Positions 8,980-14,601 of a stretch of DNA of 44,058 nucleotides are shown in pieces; position 1 is the first letter of the stretch, and the number at the start of each line of letters is the position of its first letter. Below the pieces are notes generated by a model, which was given only the letters and a program-made list of their open reading frames with translations, searched no databases and had not been told where the DNA came from. The translations under genes and the position numbers were made by a program. This DNA comes from Bacteroidota bacterium (GTDB taxonomy: Bacteria > Bacteroidota > Bacteroidia > SXHM01), in the NCBI GenBank assembly GCA_947479755.1, contig CANKAM010000029.1, positions 1-44,058 on the forward strand, read 5' to 3'.

Positions 8980-9267
8980 TTAGTAGTGAATGGTTAATTG
9001 TCTTGCGACAGAAGAACTCTGTTCAGCGACAGAGGTTTTCTGTCTTAAGTCAGCACTTTTCTGTCCTGCGACAGAAGAGCTCTGTCCAACGACAGAGGTT
9101 TTTTGTCTTAAGACAGCACTTTTCTGTCTCGCGACAGAAGTTCTCTGTCCAACGACAGAAGTTTTCTGTCTTAAGACAGAGTTCTTTTGTCTTGCGCTAT
9201 TTTCATTCTGCTGTATCATATTGTTTTTCTGCTTTGCACGAACAAAACTATGCCGGGCCGCAGCCAA
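8980..9267 (-). CDS. Possible heptad-repeat peptide encoded by the 21-bp repeat tract
   Basis: An open frame of up to 95 residues whose body is nine 7-residue repeats of the form (R/G)Q(K/R)(T/S)SV(V/A/L), for example RQKTSVV and GQSSSVA, with a three-heptad higher-order period. It ends 22 bases before the 253-aa gene start. Against a real gene: the only full-length start is TTG at 9267, the first ATG is at 9219, and the palindromic units give similar heptads on the plus strand too. So the open frame may be a by-product of a DNA- or RNA-level repeat. I list it because a matching frame exists in the second module (37829-38290). Confidence 0.3.
   Translation of the reverse strand: MAAARHSFVRAKQKNNMIQQNENSARQKNSVLRQKTSVVGQRTSVARQKSAVLRQKTSVVGQSSSVAGQKSADLRQKTSVAEQSSSVARQLTIHY
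9003..9196. repeat. Tandem repeat tract, 21-bp units in 63-bp higher-order copies
   Basis: About nine contiguous 21-bp units such as CGACAGAAGTTTTCTGTCTTA. Each contains a short inverted repeat CAGA..TCTG / GACAG..CTGTC. Three successive units form a ~63-bp block repeated three times (block starts near 9005, 9067, 9130). There are no spacers, so it is not a CRISPR array. 21 bp is two helical turns, so any protein bound to each unit would sit on one face of the DNA. Confidence 0.9.
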
Positions 9268-9301
9268 AACAATCCGCTAAGTAGGGAAGTGCTGTTTTGG
9301 T

Positions 9302-9343
9302 GGAGTGAAAACGTTGTTAAGCGGAGTGAAAACCGGTAAGCGG
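9302..9343. promoter_or_regulatory. Two GGAGTGAAAAC direct repeats 21 bp apart, candidate LytTR site
   Basis: GGAGTGAAAAC occurs at 9302-9312 and 9323-9333, exactly 21 bp start to start. LytTR regulators typically bind two ~9-bp direct repeats with about 21-22 bp between starts, and a LytTR gene ends at 9348. On the minus strand one copy reads AACGTTTTC, partly matching the LytTR half-site. The role is inference. Confidence 0.4.
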
Positions 9344-9347
9344 TATT

Positions 9348-9689
9348 CTATGCTTTATGCTGTGCAAAAAACTCTTCGCGAAATTCTTTGCTCAGGTAAA
9401 TATTACCCATATAATCATGCTCCAATAGCAAAAGGTGCTCATTGGTTATACCGTTTACAAACAGCAGGTTTATCATCTGGCTTTTGTTTGCGCGGATAAT
9501 ACCATCTTCGCGCAGTTGCGCCTGGTAATGCTTCAGCGTAAGTGACGAAGTAACCTTGCGGAACCTCTTTTCCTCTTTATCGTCAAGGATAATTAAATGC
9601 GAATACTTGTCGTCTGCCTCCAAACCGAAGATACGGTTGGGGAAAATACTAAGCGTTTCGTAAACGCCATGGATTGCAATTTTTTTCAT
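9348..9689 (-). CDS. Stand-alone LytTR DNA-binding regulator
   Basis: About 113 residues, almost entirely one LytTR domain. Visible landmarks are IFGLEADDKYSHLIIL (the usual start I-x-x-L-E-A-x-x-x-Y), then TSSLTLKHYQAQLREDGIIRANKSQMINLLFVNGI, which matches the L-x-x-x-x-F-x-R-x-H-x-S-x-x-V-N pattern with an N in place of H. No receiver domain or membrane anchor is present, so how it is controlled is unknown. I chose the ATG at 9689 (MKKIAIHG); the ATG at 9716 falls within a perfect hairpin. It is the first gene of module 1: the repeat tract and the 253-aa gene follow on the same strand. Confidence 0.75.
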   Translation of the reverse strand: MKKIAIHGVYETLSIFPNRIFGLEADDKYSHLIILDDKEEKRFRKVTSSLTLKHYQAQLREDGIIRANKSQMINLLFVNGITNEHLLLLEHDYMGNIYLSKEFREEFFAQHKA

Positions 9690-9710
9690 GTTCACATCAT
9701 GTTTAGGTTT

Positions 9711-9737
9711 TAACAAACCGGATTTTCCGGTTTGTTA
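9711..9737. promoter_or_regulatory. Perfect 12-bp inverted repeat upstream of the LytTR gene
   Basis: TAACAAACCGGA (9711-9722), TTT loop, then its exact complement (9726-9737). It lies 22-48 bases before the chosen start of the LytTR gene. It could be an operator in the promoter, or a 5'-UTR or attenuator hairpin. Confidence 0.6.
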
Positions 9738-9830
9738 AAAAGATAACGCAGGGTGGGGGTGGTTATTGTGTAGGAGGGAAAATATTTTTGGGAGGTTGTT
9801 AGGTTTTGGCAGAATAAGTGAATTTTTTAG

Positions 9831-9863
9831 TCCCTCTCGCCTTTTGCGAGGGGGATTTTTTTT
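9831..9863 (+). terminator. Terminator-like hairpin with T-run
   Basis: Arms around CCCTCTCGC and GCGAGGGGG (with one bulge), followed by ATTTTTTTT, so it points rightward. No plus-strand gene lies just upstream; it sits 3 bases before the ATG at 9866. Its role is unclear; attenuation of the downstream small genes is possible. Confidence 0.55.
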
Positions 9864-9865
9864 AC

Positions 9866-10018
9866 ATGAACTCCTACGAAATTTTCCTCTTAGTCTTTGG
9901 CATTTTCTTCTTCCTGCTCCATGTTATTATACTACTGGGGTGGATTTGGTATTGGAGGAAGGGCTATAAATTGCACCCCGATGAAAAGGTTAGTTTTTGG
10001 GATGTGGTTAGGTTTTAG
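9866..10018 (+). CDS. Small single-pass membrane protein, possibly frameshifted
   Basis: 50 residues from ATG 9866: a hydrophobic helix (FLLVFGIFFFLLHVIILLGWIWYW) followed by a cytoplasmic-looking RKGYKLHPDEKVSFWDVVRF and a TAG. Directly after the stop, the +1 frame continues as a membrane-like and very basic tail (FSPIKIFFLLLQNKVKPRKP, then KRGKKSRRKK) up to 10124. Skipping one base at TTT-TAG (10013-10018) would fuse the two into a ~85-residue protein, so this may be a frameshifted gene or a programmed shift. I do not recognise a family. It may be co-transcribed with the TPR-like gene at 10112. Confidence 0.4.
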   Translation: MNSYEIFLLVFGIFFFLLHVIILLGWIWYWRKGYKLHPDEKVSFWDVVRF

Positions 10019-10111
10019 TCCGATAAAAATATTTTTTTTATTATTGCAGAACAAAGTAAAACCCCGCAAGCCGAAAAGGGGAAAAAAGAGTAGGCGGAAA
10101 AAAATAAAAAT

Positions 10112-10621
10112 ATGGTTTTATTAAGTTCCAATGACCCTATGATACAGATTGTTGTTGCAGCAATGTGCGTTGCAGTCTTTTCAATTATTTCATGGATAGT
10201 GTCTTCCTCAAAAGAAAAAATTTCTGAAGTGAAATTTAATAATAATCCTAATGATATAAACCTTTTAGAGAAATTTGCTTTAAAAGATTTCGGGGAGGGC
10301 AAGATTGAAAATGCAAAAACAAAATTAGAACGATTACTTGAAAATGATAAAAACAATTTTACAGCTATAGTATACCTATCAATTATATATTACACTAATG
10401 GTGAATATGAAAAATCAAAAAAAATATTATACTATTTTGATGAGAATGTAGCAAAATATGTTACACCTGATATGATATCTGGTCAATTAAAAGTGGTAGC
10501 CATTGCTTGTTATTATTTAAGCCATTTTTATTTTTTGGATGGCAATAAAGAAAAATCAGAGGAATATAAAAATATTGCATTAGATGCTGATAAAGATGTT
10601 ATTAACACAAAACTTCATTAA
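10112..10621 (+). CDS. Membrane-anchored TPR-like protein
   Basis: 169 residues. An N-terminal hydrophobic helix (IQIVVAAMCVAVFSIISWIV) anchors a soluble domain made of helical hairpins with TPR spacing: LEKFALKDFGEGKIENAKTK, FTAIVYLSIIYYTNGEYEKS and VAIACYYLSHFYFLDGNKEKSEEY. TPR proteins mediate protein-protein contact; the partner is unknown. The gene is AT-rich relative to the preceding module. It lies downstream of the small membrane protein, and a repeat-rich non-coding stretch follows. No closer assignment is possible. Confidence 0.6.
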   Translation: MVLLSSNDPMIQIVVAAMCVAVFSIISWIVSSSKEKISEVKFNNNPNDINLLEKFALKDFGEGKIENAKTKLERLLENDKNNFTAIVYLSIIYYTNGEYEKSKKILYYFDENVAKYVTPDMISGQLKVVAIACYYLSHFYFLDGNKEKSEEYKNIALDADKDVINTKLH

Positions 10622-10654
10622 TCGTTATTTCCTCCGATGGGCGGCATCTTCGCT

Positions 10655-10703
10655 AAGCTGAATTTGCAATTCAGCTTGGAACACAAAGGAATTTACAATT
10701 CCT
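10655..10703. repeat. Two short TTxCAA-loop hairpins
   Basis: AAGCTGAAT-TTGCA-ATTCAGCTT at 10655-10677 and AGGAATT-TAC-AATTCCT at 10687-10703. The same style (GGGATT-TAT-AATCCC) closes the 100-bp repeat copies at 10822 and 12050. Confidence 0.65.
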
Positions 10704-10723
10704 GATTACAAACAAAGCCCCCC

Positions 10724-10822
10724 CCGCTGGTCGAGATTTGCAACTGCGTATCACTCTTGGATACCTTAAAAAAAAATTATCAATCCAAAATCTTGACCAA
10801 AGAGCCTGGGATTTATAATCCC
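10724..10822. repeat. 100-bp repeat, copy 1
   Basis: Starts CCGCTGGTC and ends GGGATTTATAATCCC. It is nearly identical to 11951-12050, with only a few substitutions and one or two length differences. Inside, GGTCGAGATTTG pairs with CAAAATCTTGACC (imperfect arms), giving an internal inverted repeat. It lies directly before a broken T9SS tail. Confidence 0.85.
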
Positions 10823-10924
10823 TTCAGGTATATGTTAGATATAAGCGCACTCAGCAAAGGCATATATTTACTAAGCCTTTTTGATGGCGAGCAGCAGGTG
10901 AACAGGAAGGTTGTAAAAGAGTAA
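10823..10924 (+). pseudogene. Remnant of a T9SS type A sorting tail
   Basis: From 10832 the frame reads MLDISALSKGIYLLSLFDGE and ends with a basic tail NRKVVKE and TAA at 10922-10924. LDISALSKGIYLLSL is the last beta-hairpin of type A T9SS tails. The upstream part of the tail (the YPNP motif and first strands) and any cargo domain are absent, because the 100-bp repeat starts where they should be. I read this as the 3' scrap of a lost secreted-protein gene, cut off by the repeat or a deletion. It is too short to be a working gene. Confidence 0.7.
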
Positions 10925-10931
10925 GCTATTC

Positions 10932-11027
10932 CTGCCTGCCTGCCGGCAGGTAAGAAGTAATAGGTAAGAGGTAATATTTATTGGCAGGCTGCCTGTAAAT
11001 ATTACCTCTTAAATTTTACATATTACT
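10932..11027. repeat. Word-repeat hairpin element, family 5 (GGTAAGAGGTAAT words)
   Basis: The left arm 10956-10980 (AGTAATAGGTAAGAGGTAAT, then ATTTA) pairs imperfectly with the right arm 10996-11027 (TAAATATTACCTCTTAA and following). The loop holds its own GGCAGGCTGCC hairpin, and CCTGCCGGCAGG precedes the left arm. Confidence 0.7.
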
Positions 11028-11064
11028 TTTTTAGAAAGCCATATATTTGTAAAAAATAAACAAG

Positions 11065-11310
11065 ATGAATATCCATTCAGAAAAAATCAATCTTATAGAA
11101 CGCATTACACATATTGATGATGTCAATATTTTAGTTCAGTTAAAAGAACTATTAGGAACAAAAGAGAACCCTATTGTAGGGTATGATATTGATGGAAACG
11201 CAATAACAAAATCAGCACTCAATAAAAGTTTAAAAGAGGCTAAAAAGCGATATAAATCCGGAAAATTTATTACGCAGGATGCACTGGAAAGTGCAGCTAA
11301 AAAATGGTAA
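11065..11310 (+). CDS. Antitoxin of a RelE/ParE-type toxin-antitoxin pair
   Basis: 81 residues. The N-terminal half is helical (LIERITHIDDVNILVQLKEL) and the C-terminal half carries a basic, extended segment (SLKEAKKRYKSGKFITQDAL) of the kind that wraps around RelE toxins in Bacteroidota antitoxins. A -7 box TATATTTG lies at 11042-11049. The stop TAA is followed directly by the toxin ATG, the tight antitoxin-toxin order typical of type II systems. The assignment rests mainly on size and on the unmistakable toxin next door. It is probably autoregulatory with the toxin; the flanking palindromes at 10932-11027 might include an operator. Confidence 0.75.
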   Translation: MNIHSEKINLIERITHIDDVNILVQLKELLGTKENPIVGYDIDGNAITKSALNKSLKEAKKRYKSGKFITQDALESAAKKW

Positions 11311-11616
11311 ATGAAAACGTTTACTGTTTTATGGGATGAGGTTGCAGTAAAAGAGTTAAAATCTATTTATGATTTTATTTATACCGATTCCCCATCTGCC
11401 GCAGCCAAAGTAAAAGATGAAATAGTGCGATGTGCAAAAGAGTTAAAAACAATGCCTCGAAAATTTCAGGTTTACGAATTTGCAAATGAAGTTACAGGAG
11501 AATACCGTTCAATTATAAGATGGCGTTACCGCATCATTTATGAGGTTATTAAAAATGATGTTCATATTGTTCGGATTATCCACACCAGCAAAGACCCATT
11601 GAAAATTATTTTATAA
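11311..11616 (+). CDS. RelE/ParE family toxin
   Basis: 101 residues, the full length of the family. Landmarks are the N-terminal strand FTVLWDEVAVKELKSIYDFI, the central region KELKTMPRKFQVYEFANEV, and the strand pair EYRSIIRWRYRIIYEVIKND followed by VHIVRIIHTSKDP. The R-x-R-I-I-Y-E core and the H-x-x-x-D/R-P end are characteristic. Family members either cut mRNA in the ribosomal A site (RelE) or poison gyrase (ParE); the sequence does not let me choose. It is immediately downstream of its antitoxin and is closed by a very strong terminator. The whole unit lies between two copies of a 100-bp repeat, suggesting a mobile or recombinogenic island. Confidence 0.85.
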   Translation: MKTFTVLWDEVAVKELKSIYDFIYTDSPSAAAKVKDEIVRCAKELKTMPRKFQVYEFANEVTGEYRSIIRWRYRIIYEVIKNDVHIVRIIHTSKDPLKIIL

Positions 11617-11632
11617 AAATAATTTTCGCAAC

Positions 11633-11670
11633 AGAAACCCAAACCCCGCGAAAGCGGGGTTTGGGTTTCT
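11633..11670 (+). terminator. Strong terminator after the toxin gene
   Basis: Perfect 17-bp arms from AGAAACCCAAACCCCGC around a GAAA tetraloop. It ends in TTTGGGTTTCT, so it may work in both directions. Confidence 0.85.
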
Positions 11671-11679
11671 ATAAAGGCG

Positions 11680-11687
11680 TATATTTG
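11680..11687 (+). promoter_or_regulatory. -7 box of the 68-aa gene
   Basis: TATATTTG, a perfect TAnnTTTG match, 20 bases before the ATG at 11708 and just after the toxin terminator. Confidence 0.55.
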
Positions 11688-11707
11688 CAGAAACAAAAAA
11701 CAAAACA

Positions 11708-11914
11708 ATGAATACTGTATTAGTTGCCAGTTTTGAAAACAAACAAGATGCTGCTGCTGCTGCTGCACGGCTTATAAAAAAATTCCACAGCACCGTAAAG
11801 GTAATGCGTGGCGAACTTTGGGAAGACTTATATCTTGCTAAAATGATAGATGAAGGCATGAAAGAAGAATGCGAAGTTCCCTTGGAGAAAATTCGGAAAA
11901 AGTTACGCAAATGA
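11708..11914 (+). CDS. Small protein of unknown function (possible orphan antitoxin-like)
   Basis: 68 residues, no membrane segment. The N-terminus MNTVLVASFENKQDAAAAAARLIKKF contains a GCT(GCT)n run coding for five alanines. The second half reads VMRGELWEDLYLAKMIDEGM, then a charged helix EVPLEKIRKKLRK. The E-x-W-E-D-x-x-L-x-x-x-I-x-E-G-M pattern is a recurrent small Bacteroidota protein that I believe resembles solitary antitoxins, but I cannot name a family. It has its own promoter and terminator boundaries, and lies between the toxin-antitoxin pair and the second 100-bp repeat. Confidence 0.6.
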   Translation: MNTVLVASFENKQDAAAAAARLIKKFHSTVKVMRGELWEDLYLAKMIDEGMKEECEVPLEKIRKKLRK

Positions 11915-11950
11915 TCATTTTTGTCCGGCTGGTTCGGATATGCGCGATAG

Positions 11951-12050
11951 CCGCTGGTCAAGATTTGCAACTGCGTAGCACTCTTGGATACATTTAAAAA
12001 AAAATTATCAATCCAAAATCTTGACCTAAGAGCCTGGGATTTTTAATCCC
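11951..12050. repeat. 100-bp repeat, copy 2
   Basis: Direct repeat of 10724-10822: it starts CCGCTGGTC and ends GGGATTTTTAATCCC. It carries the internal inverted pair GGTCAAGATTT / AAATCTTGACC. The outer flanks GCGCGATAG (11943-11951) and CGATAGCGC (just after the copy) are also inverted repeats. It lies immediately upstream of the bamD promoter. Confidence 0.85.
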
Positions 12051-12082
12051 GATAGCGCAAGTTTCTAAGTAATAAATAATTG

Positions 12083-12090
12083 TATCTTTG
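12083..12090 (+). promoter_or_regulatory. -7 box of the bamD operon
   Basis: TATCTTTG, six bases (CGCCCC) before the ATG at 12097. This implies a leaderless or near-leaderless transcript starting the core operon. Confidence 0.6.
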
Positions 12091-12096
12091 CGCCCC

Positions 12097-12924
12097 ATGT
12101 TAAAAAAGGGCTCTAAAATTCTGGTGTTTATGCTGCTGGTTTCGTTTGCATTTTCGTGCAAATACAACAAGCTGCTTAAGAGCACCGATTTTGACCTGAA
12201 ATACCGCATGGCCGTTGAGTATTACCAGAAGAAGGAATACAACAAAGCTTTTCCGCTTTTTGAGGAGTTGCTTACCCTTTACAAAGGCACCGGAAAAGCC
12301 GAAGACATTTACTACTACTACGCCTATACCAATTACCACATGGGTGATTATATTCTGGCAAGCTACCACTTCAATAATTTCGCAAAAACCTTCCCAAGCA
12401 GCACACGGGCGCAGGAATGCAGTTTTATGAATGCTTACTGCTATTTCCTTGATTCACCCGAAGCAAGTCTTGACCCCACCAATACGTTTAAAGCCATTGA
12501 CGAACTTCAGTTGTTCATCAATAAATACCCGCAAAGCGATAGTCTTGACCGCTGCAATATTCTGATTGACGACCTGCGCGGAAAACTGGAAGAAAAAAGC
12601 TACAAAGCTGCCATGCTCTATTTCAAAACAGAAGATTACCGCGCTGCCATTGTAGGTTTTAAAAATACGCTGAAAGATTTCCCGGATATTGCTTCACGCG
12701 AACAATTGAATTTTATGATTGTTAAGGCTAATTACCTCTTAGCCATCAACAGCATAGAAAGCAAGAAAGAAGAACGCTTGAAAAGCACTTCCGAAGCCTA
12801 TATCAAGTTTATTGATGCCTACCCGAAAAGTCAGTATCTGAAAGATGCCGAAGAAATTTATACAAGCACGCTTAAACAACTAAAAAAAAAAACAACTGAG
12901 CGAAGCGGTCTCATTGATTCCTAA
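12097..12924 (+). CDS. bamD: Outer membrane assembly lipoprotein BamD
   Basis: 275 residues. A lipoprotein signal peptide (VFMLLVSFAFSCKYN) gives a lipidated Cys near residue 24. A TPR array follows, with repeats such as YRMAVEYYQKKEYNKAFPLF, YYYAYTNYHMGDYILASYHF and FNNFAKTFPSSTRAQECSFM. Length and layout fit BamD/YfiO, which works with BamA to fold beta-barrel proteins in the outer membrane. It leads the cluster bamD-rpoZ-coaBC-porD-recN, a conserved order in Bacteroidota that supports the call. I chose ATG 12097 because the -7 box overlaps the upstream alternative start. Confidence 0.9.
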   Translation: MLKKGSKILVFMLLVSFAFSCKYNKLLKSTDFDLKYRMAVEYYQKKEYNKAFPLFEELLTLYKGTGKAEDIYYYYAYTNYHMGDYILASYHFNNFAKTFPSSTRAQECSFMNAYCYFLDSPEASLDPTNTFKAIDELQLFINKYPQSDSLDRCNILIDDLRGKLEEKSYKAAMLYFKTEDYRAAIVGFKNTLKDFPDIASREQLNFMIVKANYLLAINSIESKKEERLKSTSEAYIKFIDAYPKSQYLKDAEEIYTSTLKQLKKKTTERSGLIDS

Positions 12925-12970
12925 AAATAAAATTAACACATCAATAAATTCACAATCAATATAAACAACA

Positions 12971-13303
12971 ATGGAAGCTAAAAAATCAAAAACATCCTCT
13001 TCAACCATCACCCGCAACATTACACAGTTTGACGTAGAAACAAACAACGTGTACGAAAGCGTTGCCATCATTGCAAAACGTGCCAATCAGTTAAGTGCTG
13101 AGGTAAAAGAAGAGTTGAACGGAAAACTTGCCGAGTTTGCAAGCCACACCGACAACCTGGAAGAAATTTTTGAAAACCGCGAGCAGATTGAAATCTCTAA
13201 ACACTACGAGCGTATGCCTAAACCACATTTGGTAGCAATTCAGGAATTTCTGGATGGTGAGGTATATTACCGTAACCCGGCAAAAGAAGAAGCCGCTAAA
13301 TAG
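12971..13303 (+). CDS. rpoZ: RNA polymerase omega subunit, Bacteroidota type
   Basis: 110 residues. The core TNNVYESVAIIAKRANQLSAEVKEELNGKLAEF matches the Bacteroidota omega family (RpoZ), where the Y-E-S-V-x-I-I-A-K-R-A segment corresponds to the helix that clamps beta-prime. The N-terminus is Lys/Ser/Thr-rich and the C-terminus (EVYYRNPAKEEAAK) is typical of this phylum's longer form. It lies between bamD and coaBC, and its position is as informative as its sequence. A word-repeat hairpin separates it from coaBC. Confidence 0.85.
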   Translation: MEAKKSKTSSSTITRNITQFDVETNNVYESVAIIAKRANQLSAEVKEELNGKLAEFASHTDNLEEIFENREQIEISKHYERMPKPHLVAIQEFLDGEVYYRNPAKEEAAK

Positions 13304-13321
13304 TTGTAAGGCAATCAAAGT

Positions 13322-13384
13322 GATCGGTAATCGGTGTCGGCAGTCGGGTTTAAACTGATTACTGATAACCGGTTACCGATTACC
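13322..13384. repeat. Word-repeat hairpin element, family 4 (GGTAATCGG words)
   Basis: The left arm 13322-13347 is made of CGGTAATCGGTGTCGG words. The right arm 13355-13384 is made of CTGATTACTGATAACC then GGTTACCGATTACC. It fills the gap between rpoZ and coaBC. Confidence 0.75.
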
Positions 13385-13395
13385 ATTTTTAAAAG

Positions 13396-14601
13396 ATGTT
13401 AAAAGGAAAGAAAATTCTACTCGGTGTCTGCTCGGGAATTGCTGCTTACAAAGCTGCTTTTCTCACGCGATTGCTTGTAAAAGCAGGTGCTGAAGTGCAG
13501 GTGGTAATGACACCCGGAGCCAAAGAATTTATTACTCCTCTAACACTTTCAACACTTTCTAAAAAGCCTGTTTACACGGAGTTTACTTCCGGCACAAATG
13601 GCGAGTGGAACAACCATGTGGAACTCGGTTTAAAAGCAGATTTAATTCTTATTGCTCCTGCCACTGCCAACACCATTGCTAAAATGGCAAACGGCATGTG
13701 CGATAATCTTTTGCTGGCGGTTTATCTTTCTGCGCGTTGCCCGGTAATGTTTACTCCTGCCATGGATTTAGACATGCTGAAACATCCTGCCACGCAGAAA
13801 AATATGGATACGTTGAAATCATTCGGCAACATTCTTATTCCTTCCGGAACAGGTGAACTGGCCAGTGGTCTGCACGGTGAAGGCCGTTTAGCCGAGCCGG
13901 AAGAAATTCTGAAATTTGTTGAAGACTTCTTCAACCGAAAAAAAAAACTCTCGGGTAAAAAAATACTGATCAGTGCCGGCCCTACTTACGAAGCAATAGA
14001 TCCGGTGCGCTTCATCGGCAATCATTCTTCGGGTAAAATGGGAGTTGCATTGGCTGAAGAAGCGGCAGCAGAAGGAGCAGAGGTTTTTCTGGTTATAGGT
14101 CCCTCATCTGTAAAAATAAATCATCCACACATTAAACGCACGGATGTTACTTCAGCGCAGGAAATGTACGATGCGTGTACAGCGCTTTTCAAAAAAGCAG
14201 ATGTTGCTATTATGAGCGCTGCCGTTGCGGATTATCGCCCTGCAAAAGTTTCTGCGGTTAAAATAAAAAAGAAGAATTCATCGCTTACTATTGAGTTGGA
14301 ACCAACAAAAGATATTCTCGCACAACTCGGAAAAACGAAAAAGAAAAATCAATTGGTAATTGGATTTGCATTGGAAACCAATAACGAATTGGAGAACGCA
14401 AAGAAAAAGCTGCGCTCCAAGAACCTTGATTTTATTGTGCTCAACTCGTTACAGAATAAAAAAGCTGGTTTCCGCCACGACACCAACAAAATTTCAATCA
14501 TTGACAGCAACAATAAAATAAGTAATTTTGAGTTGAAAAATAAAGATGAAGTTGCACGGGATATTATTGCTCATCTGACTAAAAAAATAAAACATGCATA
14601 A
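13396..14601 (+). CDS. coaBC: Phosphopantothenoylcysteine decarboxylase / phosphopantothenate-cysteine ligase
   Basis: 401 residues, the usual length of the fused enzyme. The N-terminal ~190 residues are the FMN-dependent CoaC decarboxylase: the GVCSGIAAYKAA start, the PATANTIAKMANGMCDNLL motif and the PAMDLDMLKHPA substrate-binding loop are all present. The C-terminal part is the CoaB ligase: ISAGPTYEAIDPVRFIGNHS, SGKMGVALAEEA, and an AAVADYRPA segment followed by a KIKKKNSSLTIELEPTKDIL lysine region. Together they make 4'-phosphopantetheine from phosphopantothenate in CoA synthesis. The gene overlaps porD by 8 bases. Confidence 0.93.
   Translation: MLKGKKILLGVCSGIAAYKAAFLTRLLVKAGAEVQVVMTPGAKEFITPLTLSTLSKKPVYTEFTSGTNGEWNNHVELGLKADLILIAPATANTIAKMANGMCDNLLLAVYLSARCPVMFTPAMDLDMLKHPATQKNMDTLKSFGNILIPSGTGELASGLHGEGRLAEPEEILKFVEDFFNRKKKLSGKKILISAGPTYEAIDPVRFIGNHSSGKMGVALAEEAAAEGAEVFLVIGPSSVKINHPHIKRTDVTSAQEMYDACTALFKKADVAIMSAAVADYRPAKVSAVKIKKKNSSLTIELEPTKDILAQLGKTKKKNQLVIGFALETNNELENAKKKLRSKNLDFIVLNSLQNKKAGFRHDTNKISIIDSNNKISNFELKNKDEVARDIIAHLTKKIKHA

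Noticed and set aside
9003-9196. CRISPR array
   Set aside because: Units are contiguous with no spacers, differ from each other, and no cas gene is near.
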